A stretch of DNA of 64,000 nt, taken from Novosphingobium profundi. GTDB taxonomy: Bacteria > Pseudomonadota > Alphaproteobacteria > Sphingomonadales > Sphingomonadaceae. This document shows positions 16,184-24,783 of the stretch, piece by piece. Below the pieces are notes generated by a model, which saw only the letters and a program-made list of their open reading frames with translations, was not told the origin of the DNA and made no database searches. Position 1 is the stretch's first letter, and every line of letters begins with the position of its first letter. Position numbers and translations under genes: made by a program. The stretch is from NCBI RefSeq assembly GCF_020524485.1, contig NZ_JAIVLF010000001.1, positions 62,001 through 126,000 on the forward strand. Direction: 5' to 3'.

Positions 16184-17511
16184 GCGTGGGGCTCCTGTTC
16201 GCGGGCAATGGCGGAGGCCGCCGTGAAGGCGAGGAGTGCCGAGAGGCTGAGGGCACAGGTGCCGACGATCGCCATTGACCAGCCCACCTGCGCCGGATCG
16301 GCAAAGACGTTCTCAGTCAGCCCGGCCACGGCAATGGGGCCGAGCGAGGCGCCGATCAGCGTCATCACGAAGGCATAGAGCGCGACCGCGAAGCCGCGCA
16401 GCGAGGGCGGAGCGATCTCGGAGAGGATGGCGAGCATGGCCGTGCCGTAGAGAGCCATGACGCCCATGATCGCGCCCAGCAGCAGCGTGGCCAGCGTGGC
16501 ACTTCCGGCAAGGACGGGCAGTGCCGAGGGGATGGCGAGCAGCGTCAGCGTTGCGGCAAGGCGCATGCGCAGCGCGGCACCGCCCCGTGCGCCCACCTTG
16601 TCGACCACGATGCCCGCAAGCCCAGCGCCGAGGACCGCCCAGACGATCTGTCCGGTGCCAAGGCTCTGTCCCGCCGTGCCGATGTCGAGGCCATACTGGC
16701 GGGTGAGGAACACCGCGCCCCACATCGTCGCCACCGATCCGCCCACCGCGAAGAGGGCGAGGGCGCCATAGTAGCACCCGAAAATGCGCGCGCGGGCCGC
16801 CATGGCGCGAAGACCCTCACCAAAGGACAGCGTGCCCGCTTGGGGCTGGCCTGTGGGCGCGTCGATGCGCCGGGGCGGCTCGCGCAGGGCGAGGAGCAGA
16901 AGCAGGATGACAGCGCCGCTCGCCCCGACGAGGATGAAGGTGAGACGCCAGGGGGCAAGCCCGCCGATGAAGGGCAGGCCTGCAAAGACGCCGCGCGGCG
17001 CGGCATCAAGGATGAGCCCGCTGATGAGCGAGCCCAGGCCATAGGCGATCATGCTGCCAAAGACGTAGAGCGCCATCGGGCGCCCGCGGCGCTCAGGGGG
17101 GAAGAGATCGCTGATCATGGTGACCGCACAAGGGCCAAGGACCGCCTCGCCCACGCCGATGAACAGGCGCGAGGCGAACATTGCGCCGAAGCCTTCGGCA
17201 AGCCCGCCGGCGATGGTGGCGAGGCTCCATACGACGATCCCGGCGATCAGCAGCTTGCGGCGATTGACCCTGTCGGCAACGGCGCCGAGCGGCAGGCCCA
17301 CGGTCACATAGAAGATCGCAAAGGCAAAGCCCTGGAGCAGCGCGATCTGCATTTCGGAAATGGCGAGATCGGCGCGGACGGGGTCGACGACAAGCGCGAG
17401 CATGCCGCGGTCGATGGTCGAGATGACCTGGGCCAGGAACAGCGTGGCAACGGTGATCCAGGCCAGAAGCGGGCCGGTGGGCGCAGGTCCCTCCCGGTCG
17501 GGCATGTGCAT
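16180..17511 (-). CDS. MFS transporter, spinster-like (coupled to hydrolase)
   Basis: Twelve-helix inner-membrane carrier, 443 aa. Helix 1 carries STIDRGMLALVVDPVRADL, and the first inner loop reads PLGAVADRVNRRKLL, a good match to the MFS signature. PERRGRPMALYVFGS is also visible. The frame opens upstream, but the ATG at 17511 has AGGGGGAAA about 8 nt upstream and places a short charged tail before helix 1. Its stop overlaps the hydrolase start. It belongs with the TonB receptor 162 bp upstream: outer-membrane import followed by inner-membrane import is the simplest reading. It is similar in type to the carrier at 10539. Confidence 0.92.
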   Translation of the reverse strand: MHMPDREGPAPTGPLLAWITVATLFLAQVISTIDRGMLALVVDPVRADLAISEMQIALLQGFAFAIFYVTVGLPLGAVADRVNRRKLLIAGIVVWSLATIAGGLAEGFGAMFASRLFIGVGEAVLGPCAVTMISDLFPPERRGRPMALYVFGSMIAYGLGSLISGLILDAAPRGVFAGLPFIGGLAPWRLTFILVGASGAVILLLLLALREPPRRIDAPTGQPQAGTLSFGEGLRAMAARARIFGCYYGALALFAVGGSVATMWGAVFLTRQYGLDIGTAGQSLGTGQIVWAVLGAGLAGIVVDKVGARGGAALRMRLAATLTLLAIPSALPVLAGSATLATLLLGAIMGVMALYGTAMLAILSEIAPPSLRGFAVALYAFVMTLIGASLGPIAVAGLTENVFADPAQVGWSMAIVGTCALSLSALLAFTAASAIAREQEPHA

Positions 17512-17672
17512 GACGATTTCCCCCTGGGGCGCGAGTATAGGCGGGCGGGTCGCGGGGCCTTCGGGCGCGGTCCGGTTATCCGGGGAACGGTCACGCGGCC
17601 GGGGGCAAACCGCTTGAAACTGATAAAAAGCCGTGGCGGGCGCTCCCATCGGAGCACCCGCCACGTGAGGGG

Positions 17673-20135
17673 TCAGAAGTTGACCGTGCTGCGCAGGCCG
17701 AAGGTACGCAGTTCGCGAAGCGCGACCGCGACCCCGGCGTTGGCCGACAGGTACTGGAACGTGCTGTCGAGCAGCGAGAAGTCGATCGCGTTGGGATAGG
17801 CCTTGTTGTTGAACAGGTTGGTCACGAAACCTTCGAGACGGAAGTTGTCGTTGCCAAAGCCCAGACGCACGTTGACCTGGGTCATGTTAGGCGTCTTGGT
17901 CAGGTTCGAGGCGTTGGTGTAGACCCCCGACTTGTAGGTAAAGTCGGCGCGCGCGAAGGCTTCCACGTCCTTGCCGACGGGCCTGCGGTAGTCCACCGAG
18001 GCCGAAGCCGAGTAGCGCGAGGCGAGCGGGTTGTGCTTGCCGCTGAAGTCGGTGATGCCGGTGAGGCCGGTCACCGTCGGCGCGCTCAGCTCCTGGATGT
18101 CGCTGTCGTTGTACGAGCCGTTGGCGCCCAGCGTCAGGTGCTCATCAAGGGCGAACGAGAGTTCAGCCTCAAGCCCGTACATGTCGACCTTGCCGGTGTT
18201 GAGCTGGGCCTGCAGGTTGTAGACCTGATTGTCGGCAGGGTCGATCAGGTTGATGACGTTGGCGTTGAGCTGGTTGTCCCAGATGCCATACCAGGCCGCG
18301 AGCGAATAGCGCAGGCGGTTGCCGAACAGGCGGCCCTTGGCGCCGATCTCGAAGTTGTCGAGCGTTTCGGGCTCGACCGCCACGCGCAGGCCCGCATCGG
18401 CGGCAAGCTGCTGCGCCTGCGCGCTGAGGTTCGAGAGGAACACGGTGTTGAAGGCCGCCGGGTTCACGCCGCGCGAATAGGAGGCATAGACCATCATCTC
18501 GGGCGTGACGTCGTAGTTGACGATCACGCGCGGGGTGAAGTTGCGGTAGGTCTCCTTGGCGAGCAGCGAACCGCCCTCGTAGTAGCCCTCAGGCGCAAAG
18601 GCGTCCGAGGCAATGGTGATCCCGGTCGGCTGGGCGTAAGCGTACATCGTGTCGATCTGGTAGCGCCCGTCGAAGTTGATCGAGAGTTCGGGCGTGATCT
18701 CGTAGCCCAGGCCGAAGAAGGCGCCGAAGGTGCGGTTGCGGGTCTTGCCGCTCACGATCGAGAAACGCGTGGTGCCAAGCCCGCCCGGGCTGCCGCCGCC
18801 CGCGCCGTGGTAGGTTGCGTTGAGGTAGCTGCCGCCGACCGTGGCGGTGAACGGCCCACCGTCGTCGTAGCTCGCGCGCACTTCCTGCGAGAAGTCCTTG
18901 AGCACGGCCTCGACGAGGTAGGGGTAGTCGTAGAAGTCCCGCGCGCCCGGATCGTTCGACGAATTGGGGATCGTGGTGTTGTAGTAGAGGTCGAGGTCCG
19001 AGAGCTGGCTGCGGCGCTCGTTGTTGTAGCCCGTCAGCGAAGAAAGCGTGATGCCGCTGCCCACGTCCCAGTCCAGCGCCATGTGCAGGTGGTAGAAGCG
19101 CGCAAGGAGGCCGTAGCCGTCCGGGCCGTTCTTGGGATCGATCACGCGGCCCTGCGGGTTGGCCAGGAAGTCCTGGATGTAGGGCGAGTCGACGGTGTTG
19201 GTCGAGGGCGTGCCAGCGGGAAGGCCGGGCAAGGTACCGCAGAAATACGGGTTGGAGCCGAAGGTGCAGTTCGAGCTGTCGGGTACGATCACCGCGCCGC
19301 TGGGATCGCGCAGCTCGTAGGCCGAGAGGAAGCCGGTGGCGTTGGGGCCATCGTCGTTCTCGGAGATGAGGCCGAAGACCTTGGCGGTGAAGTTGGGGGC
19401 GGGCGTGAACTCGACCGCAAGCGTGCCTGCGCGGGTGCGCTGGTCACCCAGCATCTGGCCCGGAACGCCCTGGTTCTCCCACGAGCCGCCGCGCGCGGTT
19501 TCCTGGACGCTCGCGCGGAAGCCGACGAGGCCCTCGATCAGCGGGCCGCCGATGGAGGCCTTGAGTTCGTGGTTGTCGCGCGTGCCGATCATGCCGGTGA
19601 CGCTGGCTTCGAGGTAATCGGGCGCGGTCTTGGTGACGACGTTGACGGCGCCGGCAAAGGTCTGGCGGCCGAAGTAGGCGCTCTGGGGACCCTTGAGGAC
19701 TTCGATGCGCTCGGGGCTGGCGATGGTCTGCAGGCCCGTCGAGCTGGAGATCGGTACGCCGTCGATGAACATCGAGGTGGTCTGGATCAGCGAGCTGGAC
19801 GGGGTGAAGCCGCGCACGATGATCTGCTGGAACGAGCGGTCGTTACGTCCCGACGAGCTGGTCACGATCTTGAGGCTGGGGGTGTAATCGGAGAGGTCGT
19901 TGATCGACTGGATGCCGCGCGCCTCGATTGCCTCGGAGGTGAGCGCGGTGACCGAGATCGGGGTCTTGAGGATGTCCTCGCCGCGCTTGCGGGCCGTCAC
20001 CAGGATCTCATCGCTGGGCGCACTGGCTGCGCTGTCGGCGCTCTGGGCCTGGGCCGTGCCCGAGGCGAGCGCGAGAGCGACGAAAGGCACAGAAGACAGA
20101 AGGAGTGCCCGGCGGGCCCCCAGAATGCTGGTCAT
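17673..20135 (-). CDS. TonB-dependent outer-membrane receptor (LLM/M24 module)
   Basis: Sphingomonad-type TonB receptor, 820 aa. Signal peptide is LLLSSVPFVALALASGTAQA. TonB-box region DEILVTARKRGEDILKTPIS is followed by plug motifs TALTSEAIEARGIQSINDLS, IIVRGFTPSSS and RIEVLKGPQSAYFGRQTFAG. The barrel ends FGLRSTVNF, with the terminal Phe favoured by the BAM complex. GGGGAA 6 nt upstream supports the ATG at 20135. It starts the leftward TonB/MFS/hydrolase/LysR group and is divergent from the second M24 gene. The plug belongs to the group often seen near catabolic genes for hydrophobic organics rather than classical siderophore receptors; that is family knowledge, not proof. Confidence 0.94.
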   Translation of the reverse strand: MTSILGARRALLLSSVPFVALALASGTAQAQSADSAASAPSDEILVTARKRGEDILKTPISVTALTSEAIEARGIQSINDLSDYTPSLKIVTSSSGRNDRSFQQIIVRGFTPSSSLIQTTSMFIDGVPISSSTGLQTIASPERIEVLKGPQSAYFGRQTFAGAVNVVTKTAPDYLEASVTGMIGTRDNHELKASIGGPLIEGLVGFRASVQETARGGSWENQGVPGQMLGDQRTRAGTLAVEFTPAPNFTAKVFGLISENDDGPNATGFLSAYELRDPSGAVIVPDSSNCTFGSNPYFCGTLPGLPAGTPSTNTVDSPYIQDFLANPQGRVIDPKNGPDGYGLLARFYHLHMALDWDVGSGITLSSLTGYNNERRSQLSDLDLYYNTTIPNSSNDPGARDFYDYPYLVEAVLKDFSQEVRASYDDGGPFTATVGGSYLNATYHGAGGGSPGGLGTTRFSIVSGKTRNRTFGAFFGLGYEITPELSINFDGRYQIDTMYAYAQPTGITIASDAFAPEGYYEGGSLLAKETYRNFTPRVIVNYDVTPEMMVYASYSRGVNPAAFNTVFLSNLSAQAQQLAADAGLRVAVEPETLDNFEIGAKGRLFGNRLRYSLAAWYGIWDNQLNANVINLIDPADNQVYNLQAQLNTGKVDMYGLEAELSFALDEHLTLGANGSYNDSDIQELSAPTVTGLTGITDFSGKHNPLASRYSASASVDYRRPVGKDVEAFARADFTYKSGVYTNASNLTKTPNMTQVNVRLGFGNDNFRLEGFVTNLFNNKAYPNAIDFSLLDSTFQYLSANAGVAVALRELRTFGLRSTVNF

Positions 20136-20329
20136 GCTTGATTCCCCATTTTCGCCGTGCCGGTTCGTTGGCGCCTGCCTCATGGGCGGGCGGCCGCTCC
20201 GGCACGATCCCTGTTATTCGGCGATGACGGCCCGTTTCTGTATTCTTGTTGTCTTCCCTCGTGGCGGGTTGCCGTCACCTGGTGTCCACCCGTTGCCGCG
20301 ACTGGTAACACCGCGCCGGGAACGGCTGA

Positions 20330-20366
20330 AATCAGAAGCCCTTATCGCCACCAAGGATTCCTGATT
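20330..20366. promoter_or_regulatory. Nested dyad in the 304-bp divergent region before M24 paralog 2
   Basis: AATCAG (20330-20335) pairs with CTGATT (20361-20366), and inside it CCTT (20340-20343) pairs with AAGG (20353-20356) on the same centre, giving an interrupted 37-bp dyad. It lies 74 bp upstream of the M24 start, in the gap 20136-20439 between that gene and the TonB receptor. It could be a regulator site or a leader hairpin. Nothing else recognisable was found in this gap. Confidence 0.35.
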
Positions 20367-20439
20367 GGCGCAGATGCCACGCGCCATGCTCCTGTGCGTG
20401 CTGAACGCCAGAACAGATATTTCGGGAAAAGCCGCCGCC

Positions 20440-21663
20440 ATGACACTACAGCCCCTCCTCAACCGCGACGTCGCGCAAGGCTGCCTGGAGGCCGCCGAAG
20501 TCTCTGCACTGGTGCTGAGCGATCCGACCAACATCTACCAGGCCACCGGCTTCTGGCCCCAGACCGTGGCGATGGGGCAGGCGGGCGCGGCCTTTGCCAT
20601 CGTGCCCGCCGACAAGGGGGCCTGCGTTACCCTCATCACCAGCCAGTTCATCCACTACCTCCACGACGTGGAGGCGCCGGTGGAGGGAGGCGCGCTCGAC
20701 ATTCGCCTGTTCACCGCGCCCGATGGGCTGGAAGGCGATGCCGCCCCGCCGATCTTCCTCTCCGCGCCTCCGGGCGGCAGCCCCGACACGCTCGATGCGC
20801 TGAGCCAGGAGACCACGCGCGCGACCTTGCAGCGCCACCGTCCCTATCCCGACGCGGCGAGCGCGCTGCGCGATGTGCTGGCCGGAACGCGCGGAACCAT
20901 CGCCACCGATTCCCCGATGATCGATGCGATCCTGGGCGAGCGCCTGTCGTACCGTCCTGCCGCGCCCTTCCTGCGCCGCATCCGCATGATCAAGTCCCCG
21001 CGTGAGATCGAACTCATGCGCCATGCCGCGCAGAACAACGCCGATGCGGCGCGCACGGCGATCCAGCAGATGGGGGCGGGCAGCACCTATGAGGACATGC
21101 GCCTTGCCTTCTTTGCCGAGACCGGCAAGCGTGGCGGGATCCCGTTGTTCATCTCGACCGACAGCATGACCATGCGCAAGCGCGACGGCGTGCTGCGCGA
21201 GGGGCGCAGCTTCCAGATCGACGCGGTCAGCCACTACGCGGGCTACCATGGCGATTATGGCCGCACCGTTTTCGTGGGGGAGCCTGACCCTGTGGTGATG
21301 CACATGGTAGAGGCCGCCCAGTGCGCCAACGAGGCCATTGCCGGTGCTCTGAAGCCGGGTCTTCGCTATTCCGATGTACGCCGGATCGGCCAGGAGGCGG
21401 TCGCGCGCGCGGGCTACGAGATCGCGATTCCCTGCGCGGCGCACAGCGTGGGCCTGTTCCACACCGACGAGGCCTATGCCGACGACAGCCTGCACTTTCG
21501 CAAGGACGACCACCTGATCGAGGCGAACATGGTGCTCAGCGTCGATTGCCCGGTGCTGCATCTTGATGCGACGGGCAATGTCCACCTCGAAGACCTCTGG
21601 CTTATCACCGAGGACGGCTGCGAGCCGCTCAACCGCCGCGACGAGCCCTTTATCCGGATCTAG
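20440..21663 (+). CDS. M24 metallopeptidase-family protein, paralog 2
   Basis: Creatinase/aminopeptidase-P-fold protein, 407 aa. N-terminal domain to about residue 170, then the M24 domain: FQIDAVSHYAGYHGDYGRT has two Asp ligands with ten residues between, AHSVGLFHTDE has candidate His ligands, and VHLEDLWLITEDG has the last Glu. As in paralog 1, the fourth ligand position is Asp (LSVDCPV) where Glu is usual. Several in-frame upstream starts exist; the ATG at 20440 is chosen because family similarity (MTLQPLLNRDVAQGC) begins there and GGGAAAA lies about 10 nt upstream. Its stop is 6 bp from the convergent Rieske gene, the only convergent junction in the window without a paired-hairpin element. 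Probably part of the LLM/MFS/hydrolase pathway. Confidence 0.88.
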   Translation: MTLQPLLNRDVAQGCLEAAEVSALVLSDPTNIYQATGFWPQTVAMGQAGAAFAIVPADKGACVTLITSQFIHYLHDVEAPVEGGALDIRLFTAPDGLEGDAAPPIFLSAPPGGSPDTLDALSQETTRATLQRHRPYPDAASALRDVLAGTRGTIATDSPMIDAILGERLSYRPAAPFLRRIRMIKSPREIELMRHAAQNNADAARTAIQQMGAGSTYEDMRLAFFAETGKRGGIPLFISTDSMTMRKRDGVLREGRSFQIDAVSHYAGYHGDYGRTVFVGEPDPVVMHMVEAAQCANEAIAGALKPGLRYSDVRRIGQEAVARAGYEIAIPCAAHSVGLFHTDEAYADDSLHFRKDDHLIEANMVLSVDCPVLHLDATGNVHLEDLWLITEDGCEPLNRRDEPFIRI

Positions 21664-21669
21664 CCAGAG

Positions 21670-21993
21670 CTAGAGCGCGACGAAGACCGTGCCGTCCTCC
21701 ACCTGCACCGGGTAGGTGGCGAGCGGGACGCTGGCCGGGGGATTGAGTGGTTCGCCGCTGGCAAGATCGAAGCGCGCGCCGTGCGCGGGGCAGGCGATCC
21801 ACCCTTCGCGCACGAGGCCGCAGGCAAGTTCCTGTTCGGCGTGGCTGCACCAGGGCGAGATCGCGTGGATCTGCCCGCCCGAACGGCACAAGAGGACGGG
21901 GTGCGCCGGTTCGCCGATCCGAACGAGCCGCGTGCCGCATTCGGGTACGTCCTCGACCTCTCCGGCGGGCCAGAAGTGCCGGGATGAGGTCAT
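21670..21993 (-). CDS. Rieske-type [2Fe-2S] protein
   Basis: Small soluble Rieske protein, 107 aa. The cluster ligands are visible as WCSHAEQ and CPAHGARF (C-x-H ... C-x2-H), followed by the usual SGEPLNPPAS...YPVQVEDGTVFVAL ending. Such proteins act as ferredoxins for ring-hydroxylating oxygenases or as small subunits of reductases. The ATG at 21993 overlaps the upstream dehydrogenase stop (ATGA), so the two are co-translated. It may supply electrons to the orphan oxygenase at 30215, which has no neighbouring reductase or ferredoxin; this is inference. A GTG 24 bp upstream is less likely because it would overlap the previous gene further. Confidence 0.9.
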   Translation of the reverse strand: MTSSRHFWPAGEVEDVPECGTRLVRIGEPAHPVLLCRSGGQIHAISPWCSHAEQELACGLVREGWIACPAHGARFDLASGEPLNPPASVPLATYPVQVEDGTVFVAL

Positions 21994-23039
21994 TCGGGCG
22001 CAGTTCTCTGGCGCCACGCCCCCACCGGCGCGGTCACGAGGCCCACGTCCTCAAGGCCCAGGATGCCCGGGCGCGCGGCGACAAGGTGGGGCAGCGCGTT
22101 GACGGCGGGCAGCGCGGTCAGCACGCTCCAGTCGCTCCCCTGCCAGTCTGGCGCGACGAAGCGCACGCGCATCTCGACATCGGGCTCGCCGCGCACCGCG
22201 ACGTGGTAGTGGTCGGCATCGAAGGTCCAGGCTTCCTCCAAACCCTCGGTCAGATACCAGGCGACCTCGATACGTACCGCTTCCGCGCCGCCGATCCGCC
22301 CGCTCCAGGCGGAACGCAGCGCGCCAAAGGTGCCCTTGGGGATCTGCATGAAGCCCAGGTCCACGTCCCGCGCGGCGCGGGCGTGCGCGATCTCGAATTC
22401 CAATGCATCGAGCGTGAGGCCGAGCGCGCCTGCCAAACGCGTGGCCGCATCGCGAAAGGACACCATGGCCCCTCGCGCGGCCTGCAGAACCGCGGCATCG
22501 GCCTCGGCGCGGCCGATGCCCAGCGCATCCCAGGTCTCCTTCGAGGCATAGTTCGAGACATCGGTCGATTCCGAGATGGTGACGCTTTCGACGCGGCGGC
22601 ACACGGCGGTGAGCCCGGCGGCGACCTGGTTGATCCAGCCCGGATTGACCCCGCTGATGAGAAGCGAGCTTTCCCCCTCGCGGCAGGCGGCCTCCAGCCG
22701 CTCCTCCACCGCGCCGGTCAACCCGCCGCAGTTGAGGAGCAGGTTGGTGCTCACGACATCGATCCCGGCGCGCAGCAGGCGCTCCAGGTGATCGAGATCG
22801 GCCAGGAAGGGCGTGTAGACGACCGCATCGGGGGCAAGTGCGATGAGCGCTGCGACATCGTCTGTCGCCGCGATCCCGCAAGGCGGGCGCTGGCACAGCG
22901 TGCCTGCATCCTCGCCGACCTTGCCGGGCGAATGGGCGTAGAGCCCGACGAGTTGAAGGCGTGGATCGTCGAGGATTGCGCGCAGGGCGCAGGTGCCGAC
23001 TTTGCCGGTGGTCCATTGCACCACCTTGAGGGGGGCCAT
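21990..23039 (-). CDS. NAD(P)-dependent dehydrogenase, dihydrodipicolinate-reductase-like
   Basis: Rossmann-fold protein, 349 aa. The N-terminal nucleotide-binding stretch is VVQWTTGKVGTCALRAILD, followed by LVGLYAHSPGKVGEDAG and the central ISGVNPGWINQVAAG. This is the architecture of the amine-dehydrogenase/DapB-N family that includes 2,4-diaminopentanoate dehydrogenase, but many members of unknown function share it, often in steroid or terpenoid catabolic clusters. The ATG at 23039 has GGGAGAC 7 nt upstream; the frame extends further but without similarity. It is coupled to the Rieske gene and divergent from an acyl-CoA ligase across 163 bp. The reaction is not predictable. Confidence 0.82.
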   Translation of the reverse strand: MAPLKVVQWTTGKVGTCALRAILDDPRLQLVGLYAHSPGKVGEDAGTLCQRPPCGIAATDDVAALIALAPDAVVYTPFLADLDHLERLLRAGIDVVSTNLLLNCGGLTGAVEERLEAACREGESSLLISGVNPGWINQVAAGLTAVCRRVESVTISESTDVSNYASKETWDALGIGRAEADAAVLQAARGAMVSFRDAATRLAGALGLTLDALEFEIAHARAARDVDLGFMQIPKGTFGALRSAWSGRIGGAEAVRIEVAWYLTEGLEEAWTFDADHYHVAVRGEPDVEMRVRFVAPDWQGSDWSVLTALPAVNALPHLVAARPGILGLEDVGLVTAPVGAWRQRTAPE

Positions 23040-23202
23040 CGTGATCGTCTCCCGGTTCGCCGCGGGCGCATGTGGACTCCCCGCGTGTCGTGTGGGCGAT
23101 CCTGACGGCGACGGGGCGGGAGACGAAACGCCGTGGCGATGCTTGGGCTGGGAAGGGGCCTGCGACTTTCCAAGAGCAGGGTTCCGGGCCCATCCTTGTA
23201 CC

Positions 23203-24714
23203 ATGACTCTGGCCCGCACCGCCACCTACGCCGAAGACCTCGCCGCGCTGTGCCGCCAGACGCTTGCACAGGACGGCCCGGCCGTGCGCTTCGAGGGGCA
23301 CTGGACCGGTTGGGCGCAGATCCGTTCCGTCGCCTCGGGGGTGGAGGCCGCGCTGGATGCGGCAGGTGTGCCGCCCGAGGCTCCGGTCGCCTTCGCGCCG
23401 CGCAATTCGCTAAGCTCGCTGGCCGCGTTCCTCCCGCTTCTCGCGCAGCAACGGCGCGTGCGCATGCTCTATCCGTTCCAGTCGCCCGAGGCCTTGGCGG
23501 CGCAGATTGCCGCGTGCGAGGTGGCCGCGCTGGTGATGGAGCGGGGCGACTTTGCACCCGCCGTGCTGCGCGCGCTCGCGGCGGCGGGTATCGTGGGAAT
23601 TGCGCTCGATCCGGGCGGGGCGGCGGCTGTGGGAACGAGGACTGAGGCACGGGCCCCTGTGCCGCGCGCGCCCGGCCTGCCTGCGCTCGAAATCCTGACC
23701 AGCGGCACGACTGGACCGCCCAAGCCCTTCGCCATTGGCTACGATGTCGTGCTGGGCTACGTCCGCCAGGCCGAGGCGCTGGCCCGCGCACGTACCGGGC
23801 CGCCTGCGCCCCCGCTCCTGTGCTTTCCGCTCAGCAACATCTCGGGGCTCTATTCGCTCGCCATGTCGTTCCTGCGCGGCGAGCGTGTGATCCTGCTCGA
23901 ACGCTTTTCGGTCGCGGCCTGGCGCGACTACGTGGTCGAGTTCCGGCCCCCGGCAGGCGGAGGACCTCCGGCCGCGCTGGCGATGATCCTGGAGGCGCAG
24001 ATCCCGCGCGAGGATCTGGCCTCGCTCACCAGCTTTTCGACCGGCGCCGCACCTGTCGATCCCGATGTGCGCGCACGCTTCGAGGCGACTTACGGCATCC
24101 CGGTGCTGCAGACGTATGGCGCGACCGAGTTCGGCGGCCCGGTGACGGCGCTCTCGCTCGACCTCCTGCGCACTTATGGCACAGACAAGGCGGCCAGCGT
24201 GGGGCGGCCCTTCGGCGGGGCCGAAATCCGTATCCGGCGCGAGGAGGATGGCGCTCTGGCCGCTGCGGGCGAAGTGGGCCGGGTCGAAGTCATTTCCCCG
24301 CGCATGGGAGCGGAGTGGATCGTGACCTCGGATCTGGGTTCGCTGGACGCGGACGGCTTCCTCACCCTTTTCGGGCGCGCCGATGGGGCGATCCAGCGTG
24401 GCGGCTTCAAGATCGTGCCCGAGCGGGTTGAGCAGGTGCTTCTTGCCCATCCCGAGGTTGCCGTGGTTGCCGTGGTCGGCGTGCCCGAGCCGCGCCTCCA
24501 TGAAGTGCCCGGTGCGCTTGTCGTGCCGCGCGATCCGGGCTGTCCTCCCGAAGTCCGGGCGCTGGAAGCCCACGTGCGCGGGCATCTTCCGGCAACGCAT
24601 GTGCCCGCGCGCTGGCGTTTCGCAGACGCACTTCCGCGCACGGTCTCGTTCAAGACCGACCGGGGCGCGGTGCGCGCGATTCTGGAGGGCGGCGCGGTAT
24701 CGCCGGACCGATAA
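23203..24714 (+). CDS. AMP-dependent acyl-CoA synthetase/ligase (ANL superfamily), 1 of 3
   Basis: Activates a carboxylic acid to its CoA thioester via an acyl-adenylate. It is 503 aa, slightly short for the family. P-loop LTSGTTGPPKPF is canonical; further motifs are YGATEFGG, TSDLGSLDADGFLTLFGRAD and the C-terminal PRTVSFKTDRGAVRA with the adenylation Lys. The frame opens far upstream, overlapping the divergent gene, but the ATG at 23203 best fits the family N-terminus. No good RBS is seen, so the start is less certain. It heads the run leading into the KstD/BVMO operon, with 69 bp to the next gene. Likely an acyl-CoA ligase for a pathway acid; the chain is unknown. Confidence 0.87.
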   Translation: MTLARTATYAEDLAALCRQTLAQDGPAVRFEGHWTGWAQIRSVASGVEAALDAAGVPPEAPVAFAPRNSLSSLAAFLPLLAQQRRVRMLYPFQSPEALAAQIAACEVAALVMERGDFAPAVLRALAAAGIVGIALDPGGAAAVGTRTEARAPVPRAPGLPALEILTSGTTGPPKPFAIGYDVVLGYVRQAEALARARTGPPAPPLLCFPLSNISGLYSLAMSFLRGERVILLERFSVAAWRDYVVEFRPPAGGGPPAALAMILEAQIPREDLASLTSFSTGAAPVDPDVRARFEATYGIPVLQTYGATEFGGPVTALSLDLLRTYGTDKAASVGRPFGGAEIRIRREEDGALAAAGEVGRVEVISPRMGAEWIVTSDLGSLDADGFLTLFGRADGAIQRGGFKIVPERVEQVLLAHPEVAVVAVVGVPEPRLHEVPGALVVPRDPGCPPEVRALEAHVRGHLPATHVPARWRFADALPRTVSFKTDRGAVRAILEGGAVSPDR

Positions 24715-24783
24715 GGGGGAAGGCGCCCTTGCCCTTGCGCCTCCGATCGCGACCATCCCGGCCAAAGAGATGGGAGCAGGCGC

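Noticed and set aside
23046..23125. A 9-bp inverted repeat (CGTCTCCCG and CGGGAGACG) in a divergent region
   Set aside because: The left arm is the ribosome-binding site of the leftward dehydrogenase and the right arm is another purine-rich stretch, so the match may be only RBS-like composition.
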